In this document: one piece after another, positions 14,747 to 23,315 of the stretch
Position numbering within the stretch: position 1 is the first letter of the stretch
Layout of the letters: each line of letters opens with the position of its first letter
From: 40CM-2-70-7 sp035631315
Lineage (GTDB): Bacteria > Gemmatimonadota > Gemmatimonadetes > Gemmatimonadales > GWC2-71-9
Assembly: GCA_035631315.1 (NCBI GenBank)
Contig: DASQIZ010000039.1
Coordinates: 1-64,000, forward strand
Length of the DNA stretch: 64,000 bases
Direction of reading: 5' to 3'
Notes under the pieces: generated by a model
Database searches by the model: none
The model's input: only the letters and a program-made list of their open reading frames with translations
Told to the model about the DNA's origin: nothing
Translations under genes and position numbers: made by a program

Positions 14747-17700
14747 ATGCCGTACCCGCAGCTACCCACCGATCTCACCGCGGACGCGCTGGAGAAACAG
14801 CTCCTCGCGACGTGGAAGCACGAGCGCCTCTTTCCCCGCGTCCAGGAAAGCGCGCGCTACGGGCCGCCTTTCGTCTTCTATGAAGGTCCTCCGACCGCCA
14901 ACGGCCGTCCCGGCATCCATCACGTCTTCGCCCGCACCATCAAGGATCTGATCTGCCGCTTCCAGTCGATGCAGGGGAAGAGTGTCACCCGCATCGCGGG
15001 GTGGGACACCCACGGTCTGCCGGTGGAGATCGAGGTCGAGAAGCAGCTCCAGATCTCGGGCAAGAAGCAGATCGAAGCGTATGGTGTCGAGGCCTTCAAC
15101 AAGCTGTGTCGCGATTCGGTCTTCACGTACAAGACCGACTGGGAGTCGCTCTCGGACCGCGTCGGGTACTGGCTCGACTACGAGCACCCGTACGTCACGT
15201 ACTCGAACGAGTACATCGAGACGGTCTGGTGGCTCCTGCGCCGCCTCTACGACAAGGCGCTGCTCTATCGCGGCTACAAGGTTCTGCCGTACTGCCCGCG
15301 CTGCGGCACCGCGCTTTCGTCCCACGAGCTGGCACAGGGCTACGAGAGCGTGCAGACGAACTCCGTCTTCGTGTCGTTCCCGCTCGAGAAGGAGCCCAAC
15401 CGGCAGCTCGTCATCTGGACGACGACGCCCTGGACGCTCCTGGCGAATGTGGCCGTCGCGGTACACCCCGATCTCGAATACGGCGAATACGAGCTCGAGG
15501 GAGTCCGGTACATCGCGTCGACGGCCCTCGCGCCCACGATCCACATCGGTGGCAAGCCGCTCACGTCCGGCAACCAGGTCAAGGGCTACCTCGGCCGTGA
15601 TCTGATCGGGCTCCGCTATACACGACCCCTCGAGGTGGTGCCGCTGCCGCAGGGAGGGCAGCGCGGCGTCGTGGTCGCCGGCGGATTCGTGTCGGCGGAA
15701 GAGGGCTCAGGGCTGGTGCACATGGCGCCCGCATTCGGCGCCGACGACTACGCGGTGTCGCAGCAGTATGGCCTCGCCTTCGTGAATCCGGTCGCGCCCG
15801 ATGGGACCTTCGCGGGAACCCGGTGGCCGGAGATCGAAGGCAAGCTGGTCACCGACAAGGAAACGAACCGGCTGGTGATCGAGCGCTTGAAAAAGGATGG
15901 GCGCTGGCTCGACACCAAGCCCATCACGCACACCTATCCCTTCTGCTGGCGCTGCGACTCGGCGCTCATCTACTACGCCAAGAGCTCGTGGTTCATCCGG
16001 ACCACCGCGTTCAAGGCGCGGATGATCGAGCTCAACGCCCAGGTGGACTGGCATCCGGCGGAGGTCGGGAGCGGACGCTTCGGCGGCTGGCTCGAGAACA
16101 ACGTCGACTGGGCGCTCTCCCGCGACCGGTACTGGGGCACGCCCCTCAACGTCTGGGAGTGCGATCGCACGCCCGAGCACCGGGACGTCCTCGGCGGCTA
16201 CGGTGACCTGGCGGCACGGTGGGGGAAGGACCTGCCCGGGCGTTTCGATCCCCATAAGCCGTACATCGACACCTACACGTGGACCTGTGCCACGTGCGGC
16301 GGTACCATGCGCCGGGTGCCGGAGGTGATCGACGCCTGGTTCGACTCGGGGTCGATGCCGTATGCCCAGTGGCACTATCCCTTCGAGCACGCGGCCGATT
16401 TCCAGGCGCACTTCCCGGCGGATTACATCTGCGAGGGCGTGGACCAAACGCGCGGGTGGTTCTACTCGCTGCTCGCGATCGCGGCGGGCACCTTTGATGC
16501 GCCGGCGTTCAAGAACGTCATCGTGAACGAGCTGGTGCTCGACGCGCAGGGCCAGAAGATGTCGAAGAGCCGGGGGAACGTCGTGAACCCCTGGTCGGCC
16601 ATCGAACAGTATGGCGCCGACGCCATCCGGCTCTACCTGCTCGGGCAGAGTCAGGTGTGGCTGCCCAAGCGGTTCGACGCGAAACAGATCCCCGAGCTGG
16701 CGGGTGGCTTCCTCAATACGTTGCGCTCGACGTACGACTTCTTCGCGCGCTACGCGGAAGACTGGGTGCCGCCGGCGGAGGGCAAAGACGTAACGTACGA
16801 AGACCGGCCCCTGGTGGACCGGTGGCTGTTGGCGCGGCTCGACGAGGTGGTGGCCGCGGTGCGGCAGGCGTGGGGTGGCTACGATGTCACGGCCGGCGTT
16901 CGCGCGATCATGGATTTCGTGACGGAAGACCTCTCGCGCTGGTATGTCCGCCGGAATCGGCCCCGTTTCTGGGCACCCGACCGTGCGACCGATCCGCTCG
17001 CGCTCGAGGCGATTCATGAAGCCCTGACGGGCGCGGCCCGGCTGCTCGCGCCCGCGGCACCGTTCTTGTCCGACTGGATCCACCGGGCGCTCGCCGGAAC
17101 TTCAGTCCACCTGGCGCCGTTCCCGGTGGATCGCGGCCGGCGCGATCAGGCCCTGATGGACGCCATGGCGGCGGTCAGGCGGCTGGCATCGCTGGCCCAT
17201 GCCGGACGGCAGGAGAAGGGTCTGAACGTCCGCCAGCCCCTGGCGCGCCTGCAAGTGGCAGTGCCCGCCTCGGTCAAAGGCCCGGCCTTGGCAGACCTGT
17301 TAGATATCTTGGCCTCGGAAGTCAACGTAAAGAACGTCGAGGTCGTAGAATCGGATCACGACCTCGTGAGCCTGAAGGGGAAGGGCAACTTCCGGAGCCT
17401 CGGCAAGCGGTACGCGAAGGACACGCCGAAGGTGGTCGAGGCGATCGCGGGATTGGCAAACGAGCAGTTGCAGGCGCTGGAACGCGGCGAGACGGTACGG
17501 GTCGGCGAGTGGGACATTACGCCGGACGACGTGACCATCACCCGCGAAGTCACCAGTGACTGGGTGGTGCAGTCCGCCGGTCCGTTCGTGGTGGCACTGG
17601 ATCCGCATCTCACGCCCGACCTGGAACAGGAAGGGTTGGCGCGCGAGGTGGTGAACCGGGTACAGCGACTCCGCAAGGATGCGGGGTATGAGTACACGAC

Positions 17701-17905
17701 GCGGATCGAGCTGGGCATCGCGGGCGACACGACGGTGGTGGCGGCCTGCGAAGCGTACCAGGATTTCATCGCCGGTGAGACGCTGGCCCGGAAGACCATC
17801 TTCGGCCGGTTGCCGGAACCGGATTTGAATAAAGACGTCGATATCGACGGACGCACGGTGACCCTCGCCGTGCGACGCCACGAGGGAAGAAAGGGCACGC
17901 GATAA
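14747..17905 (+). CDS. ileS: Isoleucyl-tRNA synthetase with swapped GIHH signature
   Basis: 1052 aa, the long IleRS2/eukaryote-like form. Catalytic residues: the HIGH-equivalent is G56-I57-H58-H59 (first and third positions exchanged); KMSKS is at 604-608 (QKMSKSRGNVV); an editing domain lies roughly at 200-400 (TTTPWTLLANVAV). Anticodon-binding helices fill the C-terminal third. It charges tRNA-Ile and is the only ileS seen, in the conserved ileS-dksA-lspA-rluD context, so it is probably the housekeeping enzyme. GXHH-type IleRS2 proteins are known from work on mupirocin-hyper-resistant enzymes, so natural resistance is predicted. Confidence 0.97.
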   Translation: MPYPQLPTDLTADALEKQLLATWKHERLFPRVQESARYGPPFVFYEGPPTANGRPGIHHVFARTIKDLICRFQSMQGKSVTRIAGWDTHGLPVEIEVEKQLQISGKKQIEAYGVEAFNKLCRDSVFTYKTDWESLSDRVGYWLDYEHPYVTYSNEYIETVWWLLRRLYDKALLYRGYKVLPYCPRCGTALSSHELAQGYESVQTNSVFVSFPLEKEPNRQLVIWTTTPWTLLANVAVAVHPDLEYGEYELEGVRYIASTALAPTIHIGGKPLTSGNQVKGYLGRDLIGLRYTRPLEVVPLPQGGQRGVVVAGGFVSAEEGSGLVHMAPAFGADDYAVSQQYGLAFVNPVAPDGTFAGTRWPEIEGKLVTDKETNRLVIERLKKDGRWLDTKPITHTYPFCWRCDSALIYYAKSSWFIRTTAFKARMIELNAQVDWHPAEVGSGRFGGWLENNVDWALSRDRYWGTPLNVWECDRTPEHRDVLGGYGDLAARWGKDLPGRFDPHKPYIDTYTWTCATCGGTMRRVPEVIDAWFDSGSMPYAQWHYPFEHAADFQAHFPADYICEGVDQTRGWFYSLLAIAAGTFDAPAFKNVIVNELVLDAQGQKMSKSRGNVVNPWSAIEQYGADAIRLYLLGQSQVWLPKRFDAKQIPELAGGFLNTLRSTYDFFARYAEDWVPPAEGKDVTYEDRPLVDRWLLARLDEVVAAVRQAWGGYDVTAGVRAIMDFVTEDLSRWYVRRNRPRFWAPDRATDPLALEAIHEALTGAARLLAPAAPFLSDWIHRALAGTSVHLAPFPVDRGRRDQALMDAMAAVRRLASLAHAGRQEKGLNVRQPLARLQVAVPASVKGPALADLLDILASEVNVKNVEVVESDHDLVSLKGKGNFRSLGKRYAKDTPKVVEAIAGLANEQLQALERGETVRVGEWDITPDDVTITREVTSDWVVQSAGPFVVALDPHLTPDLEQEGLAREVVNRVQRLRKDAGYEYTTRIELGIAGDTTVVAACEAYQDFIAGETLARKTIFGRLPEPDLNKDVDIDGRTVTLAVRRHEGRKGTR

Positions 17906-17906
17906 C

Positions 17907-18329
17907 ATGCCGACGAAGGCTACCGCAAAGAGCAGCAAGGGCGGACTGAACAAGAAGCAGCTCGCGCATCTCGAGAAGCGTCTCCTCGAGGAGCGCGCTC
18001 GGGTGATGAAGGAGCTCGGGCACTACGACGAATCCTTCAACTCGAGCCTGCAGAGCGCCAACGGCGATCTGTCGAGCTACTCCTTCCACATGGCCGATCA
18101 GGGCACCGACGCCATGGAACGCGAGAAGGCGTTCCTCTTCGCCTCGCAGGAAGGGCGCTACCTCTGGCATGTGAACGAAGCGCTGCGGCGGCTGTATCGC
18201 ACGCCTGAAAAGTTCGGCAAGTGCGAGCAGTGCGGCGAGGAGATTGGCTTCGACCGTCTCGATGCGCTGCCCCACGCCCGGCTCTGCATCAAATGCAAGG
18301 CCAAGGAAGAAGATGGAAAGCGGCGCTGA
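17907..18329 (+). CDS. TraR/DksA family zinc-finger protein
   Basis: 140 aa. A basic N-terminus precedes a coiled-coil hairpin (about 15-95, including HLEKRLLEERARVMKEL). The C-terminal C4 zinc finger is CEQCG then CIKCK (Cys at 105, 108, 126 and 129 approximately). DksA-type proteins insert into the RNA polymerase secondary channel. The coiled-coil tip acidic residues are not the classic DxxDxA, so ppGpp-dependent activity is uncertain. One base separates it from ileS; it overlaps lspA by 17 bp. Confidence 0.86.
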   Translation: MPTKATAKSSKGGLNKKQLAHLEKRLLEERARVMKELGHYDESFNSSLQSANGDLSSYSFHMADQGTDAMEREKAFLFASQEGRYLWHVNEALRRLYRTPEKFGKCEQCGEEIGFDRLDALPHARLCIKCKAKEEDGKRR

Positions 18330-18858
18330 TCGCCGGCTCTTCTGGTTCACCGCGCTGGGGGTGGTCGCGGTCGATCTGATCACCAAGATCGCCGCGGTCG
18401 GCGCCCTGATGGCGCGTCCGCGCCCGGTCGTGGGGGACTACGCGGTCCTGCGCCTGGTGTACAACGAAGGGGCGGCGTTCGGAATCTCCCTCGGTCCCGC
18501 GTCCCGCTGGATTTTCCTCGGGCTCGCTCTCGTCGCGCTGGTCGTGCTGGGCGCGATGGTGCGGGCGACCAAGCCCGGCGACAAGCTCCGCCTCCTGGCG
18601 CTCGCACTCGTCTGCGGCGGCGCCGCCGGCAACCTGCTCGACCGGATCCGGTCGGCGCAGGGTGTGGTGGACTTCATCGAGGTCGGGATCGGCCCCCACC
18701 GCTTCCCGACGTTCAACGTCGCTGACTCGGCGATCACGATCGGCGCGATCGCGCTGGCGATCTCCCTCTGGCTCGAAGGCCGCCACGTAGCTCACGCAGC
18801 GCCGGTTCCGCCGACACCTCCCGATGCCGCGAAGGAGGCCGGAGCCGCCACGCCGTGA
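18313..18858 (+). CDS. lspA: Lipoprotein signal peptidase II
   Basis: 181 aa from ATG 18313. Four membrane helices. Aspartate catalytic pair: Asp110 in GNLLDRI and Asp138 in FNVADSA; VYNEGAAFGI is the conserved periplasmic loop. It cleaves prolipoprotein signals before the lipidated Cys, consistent with several lipoproteins in this window. The C-terminal 20 residues are a Pro/Ala tail. The next gene overlaps as GTGA. Confidence 0.95.
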   Translation: MESGADRRLFWFTALGVVAVDLITKIAAVGALMARPRPVVGDYAVLRLVYNEGAAFGISLGPASRWIFLGLALVALVVLGAMVRATKPGDKLRLLALALVCGGAAGNLLDRIRSAQGVVDFIEVGIGPHRFPTFNVADSAITIGAIALAISLWLEGRHVAHAAPVPPTPPDAAKEAGAATP

Positions 18859-19871
18859 GCGGCGTGACGGTCACGTTCTCCATCGTGGTGCCGGTGACGG
18901 AGCGGCTCGACCGCTTCCTCGCCGATCAGCTGTCCCTCTCCCGCACGCAGGCTGCTCGTCTCGTCGCCGACAAGCGTGTCGCGTCCGCCGGCAAGGCCCT
19001 GCGGGCGTCCGCGCTCCTCGAGCGCGGCACCGAAGTCTCGGTGGAATTTCCCCCCGAGGCCCAGGTGCGCACCTATGCGCCGGTGCACGCGGATCTCTCC
19101 TTCGTCTATGAAGACGACGATCTCGCGGTGCTCGACAAGCCCGCGGGCCTGGTTGTCCACCCGGGCCCCGGGCACTGGAACGACACGCTCGTCAATGTGC
19201 TGGTCGGGCGGGGCATGGAGCTGTCGGAGGGTGGCGGGGAAGGGAGGCCGGGGATCGTGCACCGGCTCGACCGCGACACGTCGGGGCTCCTGCTGCTCGC
19301 GAAAACGGATCTGGCCCACCGCCGGCTTGCCGGCGCCATCGAGCGCCGGGAAGTGAGGCGGGTGTACGCGACGGTGACCTGGGGACATCTGGCGAAAAGC
19401 CCGCTCGACATCGAAGCCCCGATCGGGCGGAATCCCAATGACCGGAAACGGATGACGGTGGCCGCGGGCGGGCGGCATGCCGTGACGCACGCGAGTTCGA
19501 TCGCGCGCTTCGAGCTGACCGAGTTGCTCCGGGTGAAGCTCGGCACCGGGCGGACCCATCAGATCCGCGTGCACCTGGGGCACGTCGGGCACCCGGTGGT
19601 GGGGGATCGCGACTATTCGTTCGGCGGTGCGCGGCGGGTCACGCCGTCACTCCGGCGGGCCGCCGAGCGGCTCGACGAGCTGGCGCCGCGGCAGCTGCTG
19701 CACGCGGCGCTGCTCTCGTTCAAGCACCCGGTCTCGGGCGCGCCGGTGGAGGTCCGCTCCGAATGGCCCGAGGATTTGCGCGCCGCACTCGCGGAAACGA
19801 GTGGCGACGCGAATTTGCTTGCTCAACGCAACCCCTTGCAGTATCTTGGTTTCTTCGATTCAGATGATTGA
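18855..19871 (+). CDS. rluD: RluD-type 23S rRNA pseudouridine synthase
   Basis: 338 aa. An S4-like RNA-binding domain (about 14-75) precedes the catalytic domain with HRLDRDTSG (136-144; catalytic Asp139), LDKPAGLVVHPGPGH and GRTHQIRVH. Adjacent to lspA as in many genomes. RluD modifies helix 69; RluC-type specificity cannot be excluded from sequence alone. It overlaps cheW by 8 bp at its end. Confidence 0.92.
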   Translation: MSGVTVTFSIVVPVTERLDRFLADQLSLSRTQAARLVADKRVASAGKALRASALLERGTEVSVEFPPEAQVRTYAPVHADLSFVYEDDDLAVLDKPAGLVVHPGPGHWNDTLVNVLVGRGMELSEGGGEGRPGIVHRLDRDTSGLLLLAKTDLAHRRLAGAIERREVRRVYATVTWGHLAKSPLDIEAPIGRNPNDRKRMTVAAGGRHAVTHASSIARFELTELLRVKLGTGRTHQIRVHLGHVGHPVVGDRDYSFGGARRVTPSLRRAAERLDELAPRQLLHAALLSFKHPVSGAPVEVRSEWPEDLRAALAETSGDANLLAQRNPLQYLGFFDSDD

Positions 19872-20307
19872 TTCTGCCGTCGTTCGGCTGCTCGTGTTCC
19901 GGGTGGGTTCGCTGTCCTGCGCGGCCGAAGTGGAGACCGTACGGGAAATTCTTCCGCGTCTGGCCGTGACCCGGATCCCCGGGGCGCCCCCTGAAGTGGC
20001 GGGGATGGTGAATGTTCGCGGGGCGCTGGTGACGGTCGTGGATGGGTGGCGCGCGCTGGGCCAGAATGCGCCGGAGCCGGGAAGTGGTACCACGGTTCTC
20101 CTCGAAGTCGAGGGGGGCAAGCGGCTGATGGGGCTCACCGTCGACGAGGTGGTGGACCTTATGGCCGTGTCGGGGGAGGCGCTGGAGCAGCGGCAGTCCC
20201 TTCCGGGCCTCGACCCGACCATCGTGCGTGCGGTCGGCCGCCGCGGCACTCAGGCGTTCGTAGTCCTCGACACCGACCGGTTGCTCGGTCCCATTCTGTC
20301 TTCCTAG
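19864..20307 (+). CDS. cheW: CheW-like coupling protein (first of three)
   Basis: 147 aa from ATG 19864, inside the rluD 3' end. CheW fold: LLVFRVGSLSCAAEVETVREIL, GMVNVRGALVTVVD, and a C-terminal VVLDTDRLL. It couples receptors to CheA. It opens the chemosensory cluster; a 15-bp inverted repeat that includes its TAG stop separates it from cheY. Confidence 0.88.
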   Translation: MIDSAVVRLLVFRVGSLSCAAEVETVREILPRLAVTRIPGAPPEVAGMVNVRGALVTVVDGWRALGQNAPEPGSGTTVLLEVEGGKRLMGLTVDEVVDLMAVSGEALEQRQSLPGLDPTIVRAVGRRGTQAFVVLDTDRLLGPILSS

Positions 20308-20375
20308 TGCCGTTCCAGACGGCGCGATGGGAAGACGTAACGATGGCAGTCCAATCACGTTGGAACGGCACTAGG
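20303..20375. repeat. 73-bp element with perfect 15-bp terminal inverted repeats
   Basis: CCTAGTGCCGTTCCA (20303-20317) and its exact complement (20361-20375) flank 43 bp. The left arm contains the cheW stop codon, and the right arm ends at the start of the cheY ribosome site GGGAGG (20374-20379). It could be a miniature palindromic element or a hairpin that controls cheY translation. Confidence 0.7.
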
Positions 20376-20383
20376 GAGGTCGT

Positions 20384-20746
20384 GTGAGTCACACGGTTCT
20401 CGTCTGCGACGACGCCATCTTCATGCGGACGATGATCAGCGACATTCTCGCGCAGGCGGGGTTCGAGGTCGTAGGTGAGGCCGAGACCGGCGCTCAGGCG
20501 GTGGAGAAATACAAACAGCTCAAGCCCGACCTGGTCACCATGGACATCGTCATGCCGGATATGGGCGGCATCGACGCGGTCCGGGAGATCGTAAAGGGCG
20601 ATCCCGACGCGAAGATCCTGATGTGCAGTGCGATGGGGCAGCAGGCCCTGGTGGTGGAAGCGATCCAGGCCGGCGCCAAGGACTTCGTCGTCAAACCTTT
20701 CCAGCCGTCCCGGGTGCTCGAGGCCGTCCAGCGGGTGCTCGGGTAA
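20384..20746 (+). CDS. cheY: CheY-type single-domain response regulator
   Basis: 120 aa. All receiver residues are present: acidic pair Asp9-Asp10, phosphoacceptor Asp54 in VTMDIVMPD, and Lys104 in VVKPF. GTG start with GGGAGG 4 nt upstream. Directly followed by cheA, so the likely phosphodonor is that kinase. Its output target is not visible; no fliM or pil gene is in the window. Confidence 0.92.
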   Translation: MSHTVLVCDDAIFMRTMISDILAQAGFEVVGEAETGAQAVEKYKQLKPDLVTMDIVMPDMGGIDAVREIVKGDPDAKILMCSAMGQQALVVEAIQAGAKDFVVKPFQPSRVLEAVQRVLG

Positions 20747-20749
20747 GCA

Positions 20750-22681
20750 ATGGATCTGTCGCAGTACGCCGAGTTGTTCCTGGCCGAAGCCCGCGAACAC
20801 TTGAGCGCATGCAATCAGCTGCTGTTGCAGTGGGAGCGCGCGCCGGACGCTCCGGAACCCGTCACCGGCCTCTTCCGTGCCGTCCACACCATCAAAGGGA
20901 TGGCCGCCACGATGGGGTACAGCGTGGTGGCGGACCTGGCGCACCGGATGGAGAACCTCCTCGACGCCCTGCGCCGCGGATCCCTCCGTCCGGGTGACGA
21001 CGTGCTCCAGCTGCTGTTCCGGTCCACCGACGCGCTGGAACGCGCGGTGGGGCTCGCGGTCACCGGCAAGGAGCGCGACGCCGACACGCGGGGACTGATC
21101 GCGGAGCTCGACCAGGCCGCCGAGAAGGTCGGCGCGCCGGTCGCGAGCGCGGCACCCCGGGGTTCGGGTCCGGGGGACGAGGGGGCGTCCGGGCGGCCGC
21201 CGTTGGCCGCCGTCTCCGCCGAGCTCGCGGTGCCGGCAGCCGGACGCCTGGTGCAGGTGATGCTGCGGCCCGATGCGGAGCTCAAGGCGGGACGCGCGCT
21301 GCTGGTCTTGAAGCGCGTGGAGGTTCTCGGCCGCGTGAGTGCCGTGACTCCGCCGCAGGCCGCGTTCGAAGCCGAGGATTTCGACGGCCGGTTCTCGTTC
21401 CGGCTCGACGGGGACGCCGCGCCGGATGTGATCGAGAAGGCCGTGCGCACCGCCGGCGATGTCGAGCGGGTGGTGGTGGGAGAACAGGAGACGGAGGCGC
21501 CGCGGTTCGACGCCGCCGCGGCGGGTCCCGGAGAGAGCGGCCGGGCCCGGCACATCCGGGTCGACCTGCGGCGCCTCGACATCCTGATGGACCTGATCGG
21601 CGAGCTCACGACGGCGCGAGGCCGGCTGAACCAGCTGGCGGGCGACCGCCGCGACGCCGAGCTCGATGATGTGACGCTGCAGATCTCACGGCTCTCGTCT
21701 GATCTGCAGAACGAGATCGTGCAGGCGCGCATGACGCCGGTCTGGCAGGTGTTCGACCGGTTTCCGCGGCTGGTGCGGGACATCGCGCGGCAGCTCGAGC
21801 GGCACGTCGCGTTCCGGGTGGAAGGAAAAGAGATCGAGCTCGATCGCGCGATTCTCGACGAGCTCGGTGATCCGCTCCTGCATCTGCTGCGGAACGCCGT
21901 GGACCACGGCATTGAGTCGCCGGCCGAGCGGCGGAAGGCCGGGAAGAAGGAAGAAGGCGAAGTGGTGCTCGCGGCGGTGCGGGAACGCGCCAGCGTGGCG
22001 ATCACCATCTCGGATGACGGGCGCGGCATCGACCGGAAAAGGATTCTCGAGAAGGCGAAGCGCGAGGGTCTGGTCGAGGCTCACCAGGAAGCGTTGAGCG
22101 ACGATCAGCTCCTCCGCGTGATCGCCCGCCCGGGATTCTCGACTGCGGCCGCGGTGACGAACGTGTCGGGACGCGGCGTCGGCATCGACGTGGTGATGAA
22201 CCGGATCCGGGCGCTCGGTGGCACCGTCGAGATCCACACCGAGATCGGGAAGGGGACGACGTTCGTCCTCCGGATGCCGGTGACGCTCGCCATCGTGCGG
22301 GCGCTGATCGCCGCGGTGGGGCAGGAACGGTACGCCCTGCCGCTGACGTACGTGTCCGAGACGGTGGAGTTCGGCACCGTGCCGACGACGACGGTGGAAG
22401 GACGCGAAGCGATGGTCCTGCGGGACCGCGTGGTGCCGCTCGTGCACCTTCGCGGACTGCTCGGGGTGCAGGCGGAAGCCCCGCCGCCGCGCCGGCCGGT
22501 GATCGTGCTGGAGATGGGCGAGCGGCGCACCGGAGTGGTCGTCGACGGGATGCTGGGCCAGCAGGAGATCGTGGTGAAGAGTTTCGAAGCGCCGCGGGGC
22601 ACCCTCCCGGTGTTCAGCGGTGCCACCATCATGGGCGACGGGGTTCCGGCGTTGATTCTGGACGCCGGCGGACTGCTGTAG
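20750..22681 (+). CDS. cheA: Chemotaxis histidine kinase CheA
   Basis: 643 aa. Hpt domain with His46 in AVHTIKGMA, a P2-like segment (about 165-245), dimerisation helices (RRLDILMDLIGELTTARG), kinase domain with HLLRNAVDHGIE (N box), ISDDGRGID and GRGVGIDVV (G boxes), and a C-terminal CheW-like regulatory domain from about 510. Complete and of normal length. It phosphorylates CheY and, by homology, CheB. Confidence 0.95.
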   Translation: MDLSQYAELFLAEAREHLSACNQLLLQWERAPDAPEPVTGLFRAVHTIKGMAATMGYSVVADLAHRMENLLDALRRGSLRPGDDVLQLLFRSTDALERAVGLAVTGKERDADTRGLIAELDQAAEKVGAPVASAAPRGSGPGDEGASGRPPLAAVSAELAVPAAGRLVQVMLRPDAELKAGRALLVLKRVEVLGRVSAVTPPQAAFEAEDFDGRFSFRLDGDAAPDVIEKAVRTAGDVERVVVGEQETEAPRFDAAAAGPGESGRARHIRVDLRRLDILMDLIGELTTARGRLNQLAGDRRDAELDDVTLQISRLSSDLQNEIVQARMTPVWQVFDRFPRLVRDIARQLERHVAFRVEGKEIELDRAILDELGDPLLHLLRNAVDHGIESPAERRKAGKKEEGEVVLAAVRERASVAITISDDGRGIDRKRILEKAKREGLVEAHQEALSDDQLLRVIARPGFSTAAAVTNVSGRGVGIDVVMNRIRALGGTVEIHTEIGKGTTFVLRMPVTLAIVRALIAAVGQERYALPLTYVSETVEFGTVPTTTVEGREAMVLRDRVVPLVHLRGLLGVQAEAPPPRRPVIVLEMGERRTGVVVDGMLGQQEIVVKSFEAPRGTLPVFSGATIMGDGVPALILDAGGLL

Positions 22682-22694
22682 GCGGGGGATAGTC

Positions 22695-23312
22695 ATGGAC
22701 GACGTCCGCGATTTGAAGACGCTGCAGATCGACGCCCTGCGCGAGGTGGCCAATATCGGGGCCGGCCACGCGGCCACGGCGCTGTCGCAGCTCACCAACC
22801 GCCGGATCATGATCTCGGTGCCGCAGATCAATATCACGCGGCTCGAAGACGTCCCCAATCTCCTGGGGAATCCGCAGGATGTCGTCGCCGCGGTGCTGAT
22901 GCACATGCTCGGCGATCTGACGGGCCGCACGCTGCTGCTCTTCCCGGAGCAGACGGCGCGCCGGCTCTGCGACATGCTGCTGCGGCGCCCCGAGCAGACC
23001 ACCACCGCCTTCGATCAGCTCGAGCAGTCCGCCCTGAAGGAAGCGGGGAACATCCTCTCGGGCGCGTACATGAACGCGCTGTCCGACTTCATGGGGATGC
23101 TGCTCCTGCCGTCCGTGCCTTCGCTCGTGGTGGACCTCTCGGCCGCCGTGCTGACCACCACCTATCTGAACTTCGGCCACGACCGCGATTTCGTCTTCTG
23201 CGTGGAAACGGAGTTCCGCTTCGACGCCGAGGACGGCCTGCGGGGGCACTTCCTGCTCCTGCCCGACCTGGCGTCGCTCAAGGCGATCTTCGACGCCATC
23301 CGCGTGACCTGA
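22695..23312 (+). CDS. cheC: CheC-like chemotaxis phosphatase
   Basis: 205 aa with both CheC active-site motifs: DALREVANIGAGHA (E and N with a later P) and ALKEAGNILSGAYMNALSDF. Two motifs distinguish CheC from CheX. CheC dephosphorylates CheY-P and in many bacteria is activated by CheD, which is present later in the cluster (33808). RBS GGGGG is 5-10 nt upstream. No cheZ is present. Confidence 0.87.
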   Translation: MDDVRDLKTLQIDALREVANIGAGHAATALSQLTNRRIMISVPQINITRLEDVPNLLGNPQDVVAAVLMHMLGDLTGRTLLLFPEQTARRLCDMLLRRPEQTTTAFDQLEQSALKEAGNILSGAYMNALSDFMGMLLLPSVPSLVVDLSAAVLTTTYLNFGHDRDFVFCVETEFRFDAEDGLRGHFLLLPDLASLKAIFDAIRVT

Positions 23313-23315
23313 CCC

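Noticed and set aside
13147..14778. 543-aa minus-strand ORF across yggS and divIVA
   Set aside because: High-GC antisense reading; both plus-strand genes have strong family motifs and overlap correctly.
20303..20375. Rho-independent terminator between cheW and cheY
   Set aside because: The stem encloses 43 nt and no T-run follows; it is better described as an inverted-repeat element.
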